DNA of 64,000 nucleotides from Paulownia fortunei (GCA_019321725.1 CM033114.1:16782278-16846277); one strand, 5' to 3'. Positions 1 through 12,964 are shown, counted from the stretch's first letter. The notes: generated by a model from the sequence alone, not told the origin. A program made the numbers and translations.

Positions 1-290
1 CCTAGAAGTGAATTAAATTTCAATTAAAGGGGATTTGAATTAAAGAATATGGAGATACTTTCATGCAGGGATAACGATTTGAATCGTTTCAATCCCTGCA
101 TCAGTCGGAGTACAAATCAAGATAAAACTTTGTGAAACATTCTTACTTTAACTATCAGAAAACGTACAGTTGAATAATCACGAAAGGGTTTCGGAATTCA
201 TTTTAATTACATGTGATGTAATATATATTTATATTTTTTAAAAAATTTTAAATTCTGCTGCGTAGACGTCACCCGGGATCGCGCGAAACC
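1..290 (+). mobile_element. Copia-type LTR, 3' part, running off the window edge
   Basis: This is the reverse complement of the start of the LTRs at 11109 and 21189. The shared landmarks are the ACATGTGATGTAATATATAT stretch, the GAATCGTTTCAATCCCTGCA stretch and the terminal GGATCGCGCGAAACC. Reading on the plus strand it is therefore the 3' part of an LTR of the same family, in the opposite orientation to the complete element. The last bases (CAACA) and any primer-binding site are missing after 290, so the copy is broken there. The left part lies outside the window. Confidence 0.85.
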
Positions 291-759
291 AATAATTTTA
301 TCAAACATATTAAGTTATATGAGTTCTAGGTTTTGGAGTGTTTCCCAATGCTCTTATCAATATTCTCATATTCAGCACTAACCAAGTTAAATAACTTCTG
401 TAACACACGCTTTGTGAAATTTAAATATCCCTGCTACAAAAAAGTGTTCCAAAAACTATCCAGTACAAAATGTCCTTGTATTAGTATTTTTGTGTTTATT
501 AATTATTGCAGGTTTTAGCAGGAATCATGAGACTCCCATGCAATTAAAAAAAAAAAAAAGACTAGTCAATGTCTTTCTGACCGTGATTAGAAAAACATTA
601 GTGCCTGATGCTTTCATTAGTGCCAAGCAGATTCTTTAGGCTTAAAGACCAATCTACCCTCAATTCCCCACTCACCTGTCTTTACACAAATTACTCCCAC
701 TAACAACAATTATAAACAAAAACATCAAGTTTCAGAATGAATAAAGAGATCATTGTTTG
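291..759. other. Non-genic stretch
   Basis: No gene or repeat recognised. There is a run of 13 A at 547-559. The short reading frame at 333-518 has no protein-like composition and starts beside the broken LTR, so I do not treat it as coding. Confidence 0.5.
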
Positions 760-1550
760 CTCTAATTGAAAGCAGTACACTTTATTGCCAAAATGATTAC
801 ACAAGACAAGAAAACTTTGGAAGAGAAATGTAGATTAAAATCCCGTTTCAGATTCAGTATATTGCGGAACTAGGAGGTTGACAAACAAATCCAATACTTA
901 TTTCTTGGATTCTTTCTCCCAGGGAAAAACCAAAAAGGAACAAGAAAAAGAGGGGAAAAAGAAGAAGAAATATTGTTTGTTTCTTGAATCGATCAACGCT
1001 GCAACCAAAAATCATTCTTTCTTTCCCCAATTGAATTCCATTTAAAGGGAAAAAAATAAAATAATAAAAGACAAGTTAAAATTAAGACCCACAAATTGCT
1101 TTACTCCCTGTCGCCTTGTGCCATAACTTCAAGCAATAAAGTGACCGTCAGAGAGACTTCATTTTCTTGATTTTAACTTAAAACTTGAAAAGATTCAAAA
1201 TCTCACAGAAAATAAATTAATCATTCAGAAGATACAGAACATTGATTACTTACCAAATTTAAGTCCAAAGATTTTAAAATTTCACACACCCAAAAGGAGA
1301 AGAGGATATTAAAAAACGAAGTTTATAAAATCCCACATTTGGCTCTGTTTGTGCAGAACATTGGTGCAAACCCCAAGGCACATATTTGTGACTGCGTTGT
1401 TATAACGTGTCCCTTTCTTGATGCTTGAAGCCAAGAATCAACTCCTTACACTCGTGTTTGCAGAAACCGATCGAGGGACACACATATCCTTCATTCTGAG
1501 AGAGAGACACACACAGAGAGATAGAGAGAGAAAGAGAGGAGAATTTACTA
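760..1550 (-). ncRNA. Candidate two-exon, capped/polyadenylated-type non-coding transcript
   Basis: On the minus strand a pyrimidine-rich (CT/GT repeat) leader at about 1550-1498 is followed by sequence of higher complexity than the flanks. There is a good splice donor (GTAAGT at 1253-1248) and an acceptor (TTGGTTGCAG ending at 999), giving a 255-base intron. A second exon runs to an AATAAA signal at 786-781. These are the marks of a Pol II transcript. The longest start-to-stop frame in the leader that I would credit is an 18-codon one (1494 to 1438, beginning MKDMCVP). The 111-codon frame at 1735-1400 runs through the presumed promoter and simple repeat and does not look like protein. It could instead be the 5' end of a gene whose body was lost. 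The call is inference from signals only. Confidence 0.35.
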
Positions 1551-1740
1551 ATGGAAGGTGACAAATTGAAGAGGCGACCGTTGAAGGAGTGTGTAAAGTG
1601 ATAGGAGAGTGTGAATGATATCAGACACTTCGTGACAGATTTGGAGTATATAATTGTTGAATAAAATGGAGAATTAAAGAAAATGAGGGGGGTAACTTGG
1701 TCAAGCATCCAATGTCCGGGCATACCGCAGAACATAGCTT

Positions 1741-2267
1741 TTGTCCGTTAGAGTGGGGCGTAGCTTTGACTTTTATTTTAGTGTAGTAGTAAATATGTCT
1801 TAAGTTAAAAGTTTATACTCAACGGATTGGTGTTTGTATTTTGGTAAATTATTTAAATTGAGCTAAAGTTAAATATTTCGTATATATGAAGATCGATTTT
1901 AAATTCTTCTTTTTTTTTTTTTTAAATTTGGTACATATCAAAAACAAAGCAAAAGATTTAATTTGGTATTCAATTTTTATTTCTACAAAAATTGTATTCG
2001 TTAAATTTTTATTTTGGTTACAGAATATTGAATCATTTTTTTATATTTTTTATTTAATTTTATATATAAGTTACATTTATCCATTTTTATTTTTACTAAT
2101 AAAAATTAAATAATAATAAATAAAAAATCAATTTTAAGTTAAAATAAAAAGAATAAAAATAATTGATAATTATATTCTTACTAATTATAAAACGAATCAA
2201 AAGAAAATATAGCTTGCATTTCCAAAAGAAGTAAAAGGTTTACAAGCTTATGATATTCATTTATGGA
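1741..2267. other. AT-rich spacer
   Basis: Long T and A runs (for example 1908-1923) and no coding or repeat signal. The 75-codon frame at 1886-2113 is low-complexity F/I/K translation of AT-rich DNA. Confidence 0.5.
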
Positions 2268-2900
2268 CACAAAAAGCTTGTCAAAGTTGGAATATTAGAT
2301 TTGATGAGACAATTAAATCATTTGATTTTTCAAGAATACGAACGAACCTTGTGTGTACAAGAAGGTGACGGGGAGCATGGTGAAACTGTATTCGCAATTA
2401 GAAGTATAATCGCAATGCTATGTATAATGTTTGATGTTGCTTACGCTCTAAGTGTTACAAGCAAATTTCAATCAAATCTTGATGAAAAAGATTGGAAAAG
2501 TGTGAAGTCAATTCTTAATTACTTGCAAAGAATTGAGGATCTCTTCATAATATATGACAATGGATAATTAAAATTGGAATATTTTACTAATTCTACTTCT
2601 TGATTTAATATAAATGACTCAAAGTTCATGTCTATGTTTGTATTTACCCAGAGCAGATATAAAATGTCAATTGAAGTTGGAAGACATAATCATTTAGTAG
2701 TTACAGGAGCAACCACACATTATTTCTTGCCATGAAAATAAGGTCAAAAACAAAAACAAATGGAGATGATGCAAATAGCTCTTTAGCCATACTAGCAAAC
2801 ACTTCTCGTCAAGTGAGTAGATCATTAAAGTTATTAATTGCTGGCCGAAATGATATCTCAACAACAATTAAGATACCCCAAGTTTAATAGTTGATGTTGA
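2268..2900 (+). pseudogene. Copia retrotransposon reverse transcriptase/RNase H fragment
   Basis: Two frames give successive pieces of the Copia polyprotein around the reverse transcriptase/RNase H junction. The first, at about 2268-2365, reads ACQSWNIRFDETIKSFDFS, the counterpart of the conserved region after the RT primer grip. The second, at about 2405-2567, contains AMLCIMFDVAYALSVTSKFQ and then WKSVKSILNYL, the typical start of the Copia RNase H section. Weaker similarity (NDSKFMSMFVFT) continues to about 2680 across stop codons. Gag, integrase and the RT catalytic YVDD box are absent. It is a decayed fragment, frameshifted and without its own LTRs. The frame open at 2250-2567 mixes real and shifted sequence. 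Confidence 0.8.
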
Positions 2901-3377
2901 ACCTATTTCAAATTCTTCTTTAGTCCAACACTAAAGCCCTTTAACATTAAAGTTACTAACTATCCATAATAGGCTTACAGTTGTCAGACTTATATTCAAC
3001 TTAATATTTTGAGGACTGTATGCCCCAACTATAACAATACATCTGCAAAATCGAATTGAATTAGAGCATGTGTTAAATAAGTACAAAGGTAATATTTAGT
3101 AACTATTGGTCCTAAGTGCATGAAAGGGTCCAAAGGATGATGATAGATAATTTAAAATTTCAACCCCTTTCAAAATATAACTTTGAATAAAACTTTATAC
3201 TCAACCCTTCGAAAATATAGTTGCTTGTTTTTGTCCAATGAGATAATAACTTTGTCACTCACTCAACTATTTTGATTGGCTTAGGCTTTCAAGAACATCT
3301 CATTGAACTTTAGAGTTATGCAATGTAAATATTTAAATATTTAAAAAACTTTAGGTAACAATTTTGTATATTGTGCA

Positions 3378-3545
3378 TGTTGGGTTTGTGTGATCCAGAG
3401 GTATACGCAGTGAAAAATTAAAATTTTTAAAAATATTAAACTATAATAATTATAGTAATATCCCAAATCTGATGCGATTTTTAACGGCCGGCATTCCGAC
3501 CAGCGCAGCGGGAGGAATGCAGTAAGGTCCTACCGATCATAAGGA
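3378..3545 (-). mobile_element. Diverged Copia LTR end
   Basis: Begins TGTTGGGTTTG and continues with GTATACGCAG, the same terminal signature as the LTRs starting at 11109 and 21189, then diverges. It includes a small GC-rich patch at about 3486-3535 (ACGGCCGGCATTCCGACCAG) that is absent from the other copies. No partner LTR or target duplication was found, so this is a fragment of a related family. Confidence 0.6.
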
Positions 3546-4139
3546 ACAAATTACTATAAAAAACTTTTAGTGGATTTTCATGACCCATGAGGAATTCGTA
3601 CATACTTTTGATTTTGAATTTGTTATATGGATATGAAGGCAAAAAAGCATTTACGACACTTGTTATACATCATCTGAATTTAGAGATTTTTCTGAAATGG
3701 AGGAATAATTATTTATGTGGACTTCTTTATTGGTTGTTTTTTAAAATAAACAAAAATGCTAAAATTCACCTCAAAATCCACTTTGATTCATTTTTCGTGA
3801 AAAACTGAAGAAATGAAAGCGGAGAAAGTTACACACTTCAATGAAATATGTAATTATTGAAGAAATCTTAATATAGAGATTTATCTTGGATAGACTCGTT
3901 CAATCGAGTATTTTTCTTTTTTTCTTTTTTGTTGTAGAATACAATTAATATGAATAAAAAGAACTTTTTCTCATATATATTCTAAATTGTATAAGAGTAC
4001 TTATATTTTTAAGTTGAATCATTTTATATAATGTCATTTAAGTATTTGTCATATAATAGGTAAAATAATATTGGACTTTGATAAAGTATATTTTTTTTAA
4101 TTTAAAATTTCAAGTATTAATAAACTTTAAGTCTTTATT
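3546..4139. other. AT-rich spacer
   Basis: No gene recognised. The short frame at 3587-3808 has no recognisable domain. Confidence 0.45.
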
Positions 4140-5700
4140 GAGGCTTAGATAATTGGATATATACAATATATATAACTCAAAATTAGATTCAATTATCAAT
4201 TTAGTTAATTTTTCATGATATATGCTTTTGATTAAATACTTCAAACATTATGATAGTAAACTTAAGTTTGAATAATAAGAAACAAACATGATAAAAAGAA
4301 TATAAACATGCTTACACTCAAATAATAAATAAAAAAAAAAAACCTAGATGAGAGCTATATTTTTCAAATTAATGAGATGAGATTTTAAAATCAATTTTTT
4401 ATGTTGAGGTTTAAGAAAGAGTAGAGAAAATAAGAGAAATATTTTTTTTATTTTAATTGTGTTTTCTTGCATATTTTGTTTTAATAGGTCTTATCAATAA
4501 GATGAAAAGAAGAAGAAGGACCAAATAAATTTGTTGCAACAAAAAAGAAAATTACTTTTTTAAACTCTAATTAAGGAATTAATATGACTTTTATAAAATT
4601 TATTTTATATGTCACATCATAAGTTTTAATTTCAAAACTATTATTCATTTATAAAATATATATGATTTCAATCTCTCCATCATAGACTTTTTGCTTCTTA
4701 CTTTTAGGAAAGTATATTGTTAGAAAATCCTAAATCTATGTTATCAATAGATAGAATTTGATTTAACTAAATAAAATATAATATAAAAACTAAAAGAAAA
4801 TTTTAAATATAAATAGAGTTGAAAAGGGTATATATGTCCTTGTACGAAATTCAGAAGAAAAAATAAAACGAAATCATTTGTTATGTATTAGCTTGGCATT
4901 CATGGTAAACGAATGTCACTTAAAAATCACACCATTAAAGAATTATAATAAAACACCAATATGATACTTATGATAAAATTCAAGTACTTAAATAATTTAA
5001 TTTAACAAAATGAAGTATAATGTGAAAGAGTGAAACAAAATTATATTTGGATAGAATTTAAAAGTGTACATAAGAAGAAAAACTAAAAGAATTTAATTTG
5101 ATATATAACAATTTCACATTTGCAACAAAAATCAAATATTTCTTAAACTATATGTTACTTTAAATACTAATATGATATTCATGATAAAATTCTTGCACCA
5201 AATTTACTTTTAAAGTTTACTTGCTATGTTGAACTATGCATAGTAAGTTTAAGGGATTATTTGCATCTTGAGGTTTGAATCTTTGGCAACCAAACTTCCT
5301 TTTGATAAAAATTCCATGAAAAAATTATTTAAAGATCAAGATACCACATTGCTTTATTTTTTAAAAAAGGCATAATTGTTTAAGAACTAATTGGCAGTTA
5401 TATATAATAAATAATTTTATGAAGAAAATACATGAATGAGATCAATTTCAATTCTTATAGAATCTTCAATGACCTAAGAGCATAGATTAATTTTTATATA
5501 TAACAATAATTATGATTTTTATAATTATAAACCTTTCACAAATTTACAATTATGTGATTTTTATATTAAAATAAAAGACTCAATTACAATTGCAAAATAT
5601 AATTTGTAATAGTATATAATGCATACTTTAATTATTTTTAAAATTATAATTTTAATGTAACATCAAGTATTCCTTTGTATCTAAAATTCTTCTTCAAGAA
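4140..5700. repeat. AT-rich repeat family, copy A
   Basis: Aligns by eye with 6130-7600 at a period of about 1962 bases. Shared anchors are ATGAGATGAGAT (about 4371 and 6300), AGTATATTGTTAGAAAATC (4712; B has GGTATATTGTTAGAAAATC near 6675) and GATATTCATGATAA (5172 and 7134). No coding capacity. Copy C at 28660-30047 shares the second anchor. The type of element is not established. Copy C ends in a Helitron-like terminus, so a non-autonomous Helitron is possible. Confidence 0.65.
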
Positions 5701-6129
5701 ATAGAAGTATGTCTTCTTTCTATCATAACTCTTTGAATATTTTGAAATGTTAAATAAAATTAGTTTTATTATAAACTAGATTTTAAAAGTTATCCAATCA
5801 TATATCATAAGCATATATAGAGGATTTTGTATCAAATAAATTTATTTATTTAAAATTGAGTATTATATACAACTGAGTATTTATAATATTTTCTCTGATT
5901 TTCTAACAATTGACATATTTATATTACAATTATAGAGGAAAATGAAAGATGATTGTACAATATAAATGAAAAGAAAAAATAAAAAAGTTAATTCTAGGAG
6001 TTTTGAGCTAACTAAAAAGTAATTTATTTTAAGGATAAACAAAATATAAGATACTATTAAAAATAGAGTAAAAATCGTTTGGTATCCAAAGTTTTTCCAT
6101 TAATCTTTATCAAAATTTATTTTACAATG
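5701..6129. other. AT-rich link between repeat copies A and B
   Basis: No gene or motif recognised between the two direct copies. Confidence 0.4.
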
Positions 6130-8920
6130 ATGGGTATACTCTTTAACCTTTCACATCCCAATTAGATTTAATTATCAATTTAATTAATTTTTCATGGTAT
6201 ATTTTTTTTTATTAAATAAATTGAATAATTACGATAATATAAACATAAAATTAACAATAAAAAATATTAAAAAAAGATAAATGCTTGTACTTGAAATTAA
6301 TGAGATGAGATATTAAAATTAATTTTTAATATGGAGGTTTAAGAAAAAGAAGAGAGAGAACAATAGAAATATTTGCTTTATTTTCATTGTGTTTTCTTGG
6401 TATATTTTGTTTTAATTTGGTCTTATCAATAGGATGAAAAGTTCAAAAAAATTGAAAAAACAAGAAGAAAAATAAAAAGAAAGACCAAGCACAATTGTTG
6501 TAGGAAAAATATCACTTTTAAACTCTAAATAAGGAGCTAATATGACTTTTACAAATCTTATTTTATGTCACACCTCATGATTTTTAGTTTTAAAATTATT
6601 GTTCTTTTTCAAAGTATATATAATTTCAATCTCTTCTCTTCCATCTTAGACTTTTTACTTCTTACTTATATGGAGGTATATTGTTAGAAAATCATATTTT
6701 TTTGTTATCAATAGATAGAATTAGATTTAACCAGAAAAAATATAATATAAAAAATTAAAACAAAGATTAAAAGTAAATAGAGTTAAAAAGGGTATACACT
6801 TGTCAATGTAAGAAATTTAGAAGAAATTAAAAAAAATCCAAGGAATATATATCAAATTGACATTTACGATAAAATCTAGTTTCACTTAAAACTTATAAAA
6901 ATTCAGAAACCAAAATGATATTTATTATAAAATCCAGATATTAAAATAATTAATGTAACAAAATAAAGTATAACATGAAAGATTGAAACTAGAATCAAAA
7001 TTGGATAGAGTCTAAAAATGTATATATGCTATTGTAAGAAAAAAAAATAACAGAACTTTATTTAATATGTAATATGACATTTACGTCGAAGTTAATTATT
7101 TTTTAAACTACATATTGATTCAGGTACCAATATGATATTCATGATAATATTTATGTATCAAATTTACTCTTAAAATTTATTGTGCTAAATTATGCATAGT
7201 ATGTTTAAGAAATTGTTTATAACTTGAGGTTTAAATCTTTGGTGACCACGTCCTCTTATTTGATTAAAAATTCTATCAAAAGTTTATTTACAGATCAAAG
7301 TAACATATCCCTTTTGTTTTTCAAGAAAGGGTTAACTTTGTGAAAATAAATTGGTAGTTTTATTTTACAATAAATAATGTTAGGTGGAAAAAAATGAATG
7401 AAAACTTTAAACTTTTAGAGTCTTTTCAATGAAATAAGGAGTATAATTAATTTTTATACATAAAGAATAATTATAATTTTTATAATTATACATGGTTGAC
7501 AAATTTACAACTATGTAATTTTTATAATAAAATGACAGACATAAATTCAATTATAAATACCATCTTTAATAGTATAATACATAATACACTTTTACAAAAA
7601 ATCAAAATGAGTTAGTTTCAGATATATTTTTCATCATGGATAAATAATAATACATATTTTGTGTGTTATTAAATCTAATAATTTAAATTTTGTCAAACAT
7701 TATTTTTTCATATTTAGGCATTTTTAAACATGACCCTCTTTTAAAATTATATATTTCAAACAAATAAAAGCTAGTTTATACTCTTTCCTTTAGTAAATAG
7801 AAGTTGACTTTAATTTTGATTTTTTAAACTTTATGCATTTTGAAAACTAAATTTTTTTTTAAATATTTGTTTAAAAAACTTAAGTTTTTGCAAAGTAATT
7901 CTCAGACTTGAAAGTTAATCAATATTATATATAATTGTTGAAGATCCTCAAAATTAAAATTTTGGTCTCCTATTTTTCTTTTTATAACTATCTATAGTTT
8001 CATTAATAATTAAATGAAAATATTTGACGTGCAATTGAAGAAAGTTTCAAAACTTAAATTTTGGCTTATTATTTTTTATATTTTTATTTAAAACTTAACT
8101 CTTGATTAAAATAATAGATTATTTTCATATATAGTATGTTAAGGCTTTTATTTCGAATACAATTGTTTTTGGAATTTTTGACATAATAGGATTAAAGAAA
8201 TATTTTATTGAAATTGCAAACCTAAAAAGAGAGAGATTCAAATAACCTTAAGTTCAAGTATTATAATTAAAATATTCATGTTGTTGTCATTAAAATGGAA
8301 AAAAAATATGAAAACATAAACTTTTATAGATATTCTATATTGCAATTTTATTTTTAGTTATATTTTTTTATTGGAATGAGTGAGAGAGAGATAAAAAGAA
8401 GTGAGCAAGAAAAGTAAGTAGATGGAGATTAGCCTTTATATGTTTTTTGAATTTAAAAATTAATTGTAAATAATATTTGTTGTGCTTGGCTTTGAAAAAT
8501 AAATAATTTTGTTTACTTTTAAGTTTTTTATTAATGACACTATTTGTAGTTTATCAATTTTGAGCATGCGAAATTATTCGGTTTGATTATGTATAATGCA
8601 TCTAATGTACAAAAAATTTATAAAATCAAGTAAGAAAAAGATTTTTATAGCTATCCAAATTAAACAAGAGAATGACTAATATGATCATAAGTTCATATAA
8701 GAACTTATTTAGTTATATTATTATTTAAATTTTTAATTTTCTTTTGAATTTAGTTCTTGGAAAAAGTTGTTTAATTATTCATACCAATCTACACTTAAAG
8801 AAAATAAAATATCTTGAAGTACCATGAAATATTTGGGTGTTAATTAATTAAGTATTTTAAAAATATTTTTTATTTTTAAAACACCTAATATTTTAATATT
8901 ACTCAATTAAATTATTAAGT
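6130..8920. repeat. AT-rich repeat family, copy B (longest)
   Basis: The first 1.5 kb matches copy A. The later part (about 8330-8900) matches the 3' part of copy C at 29380-29990, with shared anchors TTTGATTATGTATAATGCAT (8582 and 29695) and TAATTAATTAAGTATTT (8839 and 29940). Copy B therefore spans the widest range of the family. No protein-coding signal and no target duplication seen. Confidence 0.6.
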
Positions 8921-10539
8921 AATATGAGTGTTTTAATAAAATTATATGAATCATGTAAAAAGAACAGTGAAACTTTTGCAGGAAAAGGATAAATTATTAC
9001 AAGACATAACATGATAACAAATGACCTAATCGAGAATGTCATAAAGACAAAGACATATTTGACGAGGAGAAGGCAAGTGGTGGGGCTGACACATGGGTAA
9101 AAAAAAAACTTGTACATTTGATATAGAGATGATCATGGTGTGGTTTGTAATTTTCTTTTATTGAATTGATATGTGCGATTTAATTAGAAATTAATATCAA
9201 GTTATGAATTTTTTAAGTAAAATTAAATGTGTAGTTCTGAATATTTGCGAATGGTACGACGGTTTTAACCAAGATATTAGGTACCAAAAATCAAAATTAA
9301 ATGGAATAGAAAAATATAAAATATATATTGTTGTTAAAGTACTACCTATAGTCTAAACTCAACTAATTGATTTTCTTTCTTTATTGTCGGGGAAGTAAAA
9401 AACTTAAGGGGAAAATGGTCAAAATTCTTAAGTTGCAACTTAAATTGAAAACCAACTGATTTCATATCTTTATATACTAATAGCAAAGACACATCATACT
9501 CAATAAAATAAAAAATATTGCAAGACCAATTAATGCAAGAACTTTACTTACTCATCCAGTTTTATTTATACTATATAAATAATAATAGTTACAGTGGAGA
9601 AAATAACGAAGACAGTAGTAGACAAAGGTAAAAAAAAAAACTATTTTCTAATTTATTTCATGCACCCTATTTGGCCAAAAGATATGCTCTCGTATTTACT
9701 CAGGATGGTAAAAGATTAGCTCTAAATAATTTAATCTAGTCAATGTCCTCCAACAATATCGGAGACCTCTGAGAGCTTTGGGCACTAGAATTTTCCAGCC
9801 AAAATAATTAACTGAAAGCATGGAGTCAGAATTAAGGATAAGATTTTTCATTTCCAAAATATTAAGCTAAATTCATTCCTTCAAGATAGGCCAATAAACA
9901 GCCCTATATTAGATCCAACAACCCCCATTACCCCCCACCCCCTCTTTTCCTGAAAATGAAGCAGTGAAAATGCCCATTGTTATCTCTAATAACTCCATAA
10001 ATACCAGACATAACTGTATGTATTAATGCTGAACCATCAATATTTAGTTTATAAACAGTTAACTGGTGGAGGAATCAACTTTAAATAGACACATCTTTTT
10101 TGTCGCTTAGAATAGCTAGTCCATGAGGCTACACGTGTATATATGATTCTATTAGAAATTGTCTCACAATTAATACCTATGAAAAAGTTCTCCAAATAAT
10201 TAGTAATTACTGGGTGTAACAAATCTTTTAAGCTTTTTTTATTACTTTTTTTTTTTGGTTACAACAAAAGTATCAAACTGGTTCTTAAGAATTTGAGACA
10301 TTTCATAGGAATACTGAGTAGCTTTGAGAATATAATTCCTAGCTAGGAAGGCCATAGCAAGTTCGCCTTCATCTAAGATGAATAAAACAATTCAGTCAAG
10401 GAGAAACATCCTCCAGTTTTCCATTTCGTCCTTCTAAATTTACCCTAGTGATATTATAAGTAATGCCATGTTGCTTGTCATGTTTCTTCCTCTCATCCTT
10501 GGACTCTGTCTCTTGGTTACATCAATCTGGATTGTGTCT
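8921..10539. other. Non-genic stretch, probable 3' flank of the broken host gene
   Basis: Mostly AT-rich without repeats. The part from about 9890 to 10539 has more balanced composition and lies just downstream (minus strand) of the host-gene stop codon at 10540, so it may be its 3' untranslated region. No convincing polyadenylation signal was identified. Confidence 0.4.
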
Positions 10540-11108
10540 TCACTTTTTCTTGTCTTTCTTGTGCTTCTTCCTGTCACCTGAATCGCGAGAGTGTTGCTTC
10601 TCACCTTTTTCGTGCTTGTCACATTTCTTCTCGTCACGCTTCCTTTTCTTTCTGCTACTTTCATCTTCCGACTCTTCTTCATTATTCCTTCCAGATTTGT
10701 AGGAATATTGGCATTCATCTTTTCAATTGATTCAGTCTTAAAACTGGAAGGCAAACTTGATTCTTCCAAAGGACGAGGCCCTCTACAGAAGTGCCAAAAA
10801 GTTATCAACAAATACAACATGTGGTCGTCATTTTTTATTTTACTTCCTATGGGGGAGATGGTTTAAATTTAAAATTAGTTTTCTATTCTAAAACAAATAT
10901 TTATAGGGCAATAGGTACAGTAAAATCTAAAAGCCATTCTCTCAAAGAATACCGGGGGAGGCGCCTTTCCTGACCAGAAACAAAGAGAGCATAGCATTGT
11001 CATGGTACTTCTCACAGAATCAGGAAGTAAACTAGTAATACAATTTCACCCAGTAATTCTCAACTCATACCTTGAAAAACCAAGACTATGTACCTGAGTT
11101 GCTTCAGC
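10540..11108 (-). pseudogene. Host gene, last intron and last exon (lysine-rich C-terminal tail), disrupted
   Basis: On the minus strand an exon remnant at 11108-11094 (encoding the end ...KQL plus two bases of R) ends in CAG|GTACAT. A 311-base intron follows, ending TTCTGTAG at 10783. The last exon, 10782-10540, joins in the same codon phase and reads RGPRPLEESSLPSSFKTES and onward, then a lysine/arginine/serine-rich tail containing EEESEDESSRKKRKRDEKK and DRKKHKKDKKK before TGA. Such tails are typical of nuclear or splicing-related proteins. I do not recognise the family. A one-base-type frameshift near 10690 separates the two halves of the last exon. The upstream part of this exon lies 11.6 kb away at 22708-22849, separated by the Copia insertion. 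Seen: splice signals, phase agreement, target duplication. Inferred: that this was once one gene. Confidence 0.6.
11104..11108. repeat. 5-bp target-site duplication (TCAGC), left copy
   Basis: TCAGC directly precedes the LTR terminus TGTTGGG at 11109. The identical pentamer follows the other LTR terminus at 22708-22712. Confidence 0.85.
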
Positions 11109-12948
11109 TGTTGGGTTTGCGCAATTCCAAGAAACGTATACACAGCGGAATTTAAAATTTTTCAAAAACATAAATATACATTACATCACATGTAATTAAA
11201 ACGAATTTTGGAACCCTTTTACGATTACTCAGTTGTGCATTTTCTGATAGTTAAAATAAGAAAGTTTCAGAAACTCTTACATTAATTTGCACTCCGGTTG
11301 ATGTAGGAATTGAAACGATTCAAATCGTTATCCCTGAATGAAAGTATCTCCATATTCTTCAATTCAAAACCCCTGTAATTGAAATCTGATTCGGTTCTAG
11401 AATCCAAAATATTATCCCTCTAACGGTATCCATACCTTGGATGCTCACTCGCAATCGAATCCTATGCTAGTAGTTTTTGATTCGATAATTCTATCCTAGA
11501 ACGATTTTATTTGGAACAAGAACACACTAACAATTAGTGTTTTAGGTGTTTAATTTAATTTTTAATTCAACAATTAAATCAAGAATTAAACTAGATAAAA
11601 GATTGGTGAACTTTTTTAGATTGAAAGGAAATGAGGGACGAATTTTTGGGGATGAAAGAAAATAATTTTTCTTCACAAAAATCTGCAATTAAAATCCCCA
11701 TAAAAAATATCCAATAAGATTGTCAATAAAGGCAACCATAAATCCTTTCCATTTAGGACTCTTCTTCCTTTCTTATCTCCAACTTTTTTGGTAAGTTTCC
11801 TTATTCTATAAGGACTTTCCTTTTTCCTTATTACATCTTAGAAATTGAATTGTCAATTCAACTTCCTCTAGAAATTGGATTCCCAATCCAATTTCCTAAT
11901 GGGCTTCCTACAAGCCCACACCTAATGGGTTTAGGTCTAAGTAATTAGTTAGGCTCCACTTTAAATGATCCAATCAATTAAATTAATTTATTTAATTAAT
12001 TAGGCCAATTTTAATTAATTGATCCAATCAATTATTTAAATGTTCCAATTGGGCTCCATAATCCAATTAGGTCCAATCAATTAATCTAATTAATTAATTG
12101 AATTAATTCCATACTTGAATTAATTTAACCCCCATTAATTAATTTAATCCAATACTTGAATTAATTTCTAGGTTAGAAATGGACTTGTCCAAGTTTTGTG
12201 TGTGACCCCTCAGGTTCACTTTAAGATAGCAGTGGGCTCACAACTCTTGTGACTTAGTTGAACAATTAATTGTTCTGATTAATTAATTCAATTAATTAAT
12301 GTCAAGTACAGTGGAATACATATGAGATTCACCTATTCATCTAGATAGGTGATGAATCCTTTGTTGGCCACTCATTAATCTCCATACATGAAGATATTAC
12401 ACCCAATATAAACTCCTTATGATTGTCATGTAATCGAGAAATACATCAAAGTACAACATATCATGCACAAGGTTACCATGGTGCCTCAAGTCTAAGGACT
12501 AATTCTTGCACTATCGTAATGAGAAAATTCCCATTCGACAATAGAATATTTTCAATTGGAAATTTTCAGGTGGGGTTGTTCAGTATACTTGTTCCCAACA
12601 AGCACCCGCATATATGCACTAGTGTCTCCACACCAATATCTATGGAATGAGGCATTCTCTTTTTGAGCCTGCATCGTATGAGCAAGTCTCAATAGGACCA
12701 ATGATGTCCCATCTCATTGATCCTTAACTTGGAACGTTTTAAGATCACAGCCTTAGAGGCATATTCCACGATCACCATCATATGCGCAACCATGCCCCAT
12801 AGCTATGTGTAATCTAAGGATTTTATCTAATTCTTATGATGAATTTAAGATAAAGATTGTCATTTAAATGATATTAATATAAATAAGAATAATTCGCAAG
12901 AGTATAAGAATAGCCAGAACAATTGACACGCTGGGCACTACTCTAACA
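11109..12948 (-). mobile_element. 3' LTR of the Copia element (1840 bp)
   Basis: Matches 21189-22707 over most of its length (start TGTTGGGTTTGCGCAATTCC, end CACTACTCTAACA on the plus strand). It retains about 450 bp (about 11291-11743) that the other LTR lacks, and has a different block around 12100-12300. It contains many TTAATTAATT-type palindromic runs at 11985-12145. The short frame at 12423-12650 is inside the LTR and is not a gene. Confidence 0.9.
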
Positions 12949-12962
12949 ATCTCCCACTTGCC
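12949..12962 (-). other. Polypurine tract of the Copia element
   Basis: Minus strand reads GGCAAGTGGGAGAT immediately before the LTR start TGTTAGAG. AAGTGGGAGAT is a common plant Copia polypurine tract (second-strand DNA primer). Confidence 0.8.
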
Positions 12963-12964
12963 CT

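Noticed and set aside
1400..1735. 111-codon minus-strand frame
   Set aside because: Its middle is translated CT/GA simple repeat and it overlaps a probable promoter and splice structure. No protein family features.
12423..12650. 75-codon frame and its counterpart at 22179-22463
   Set aside because: Both lie within the LTRs of the Copia element. The similarity reflects the duplicated LTR, not a gene.
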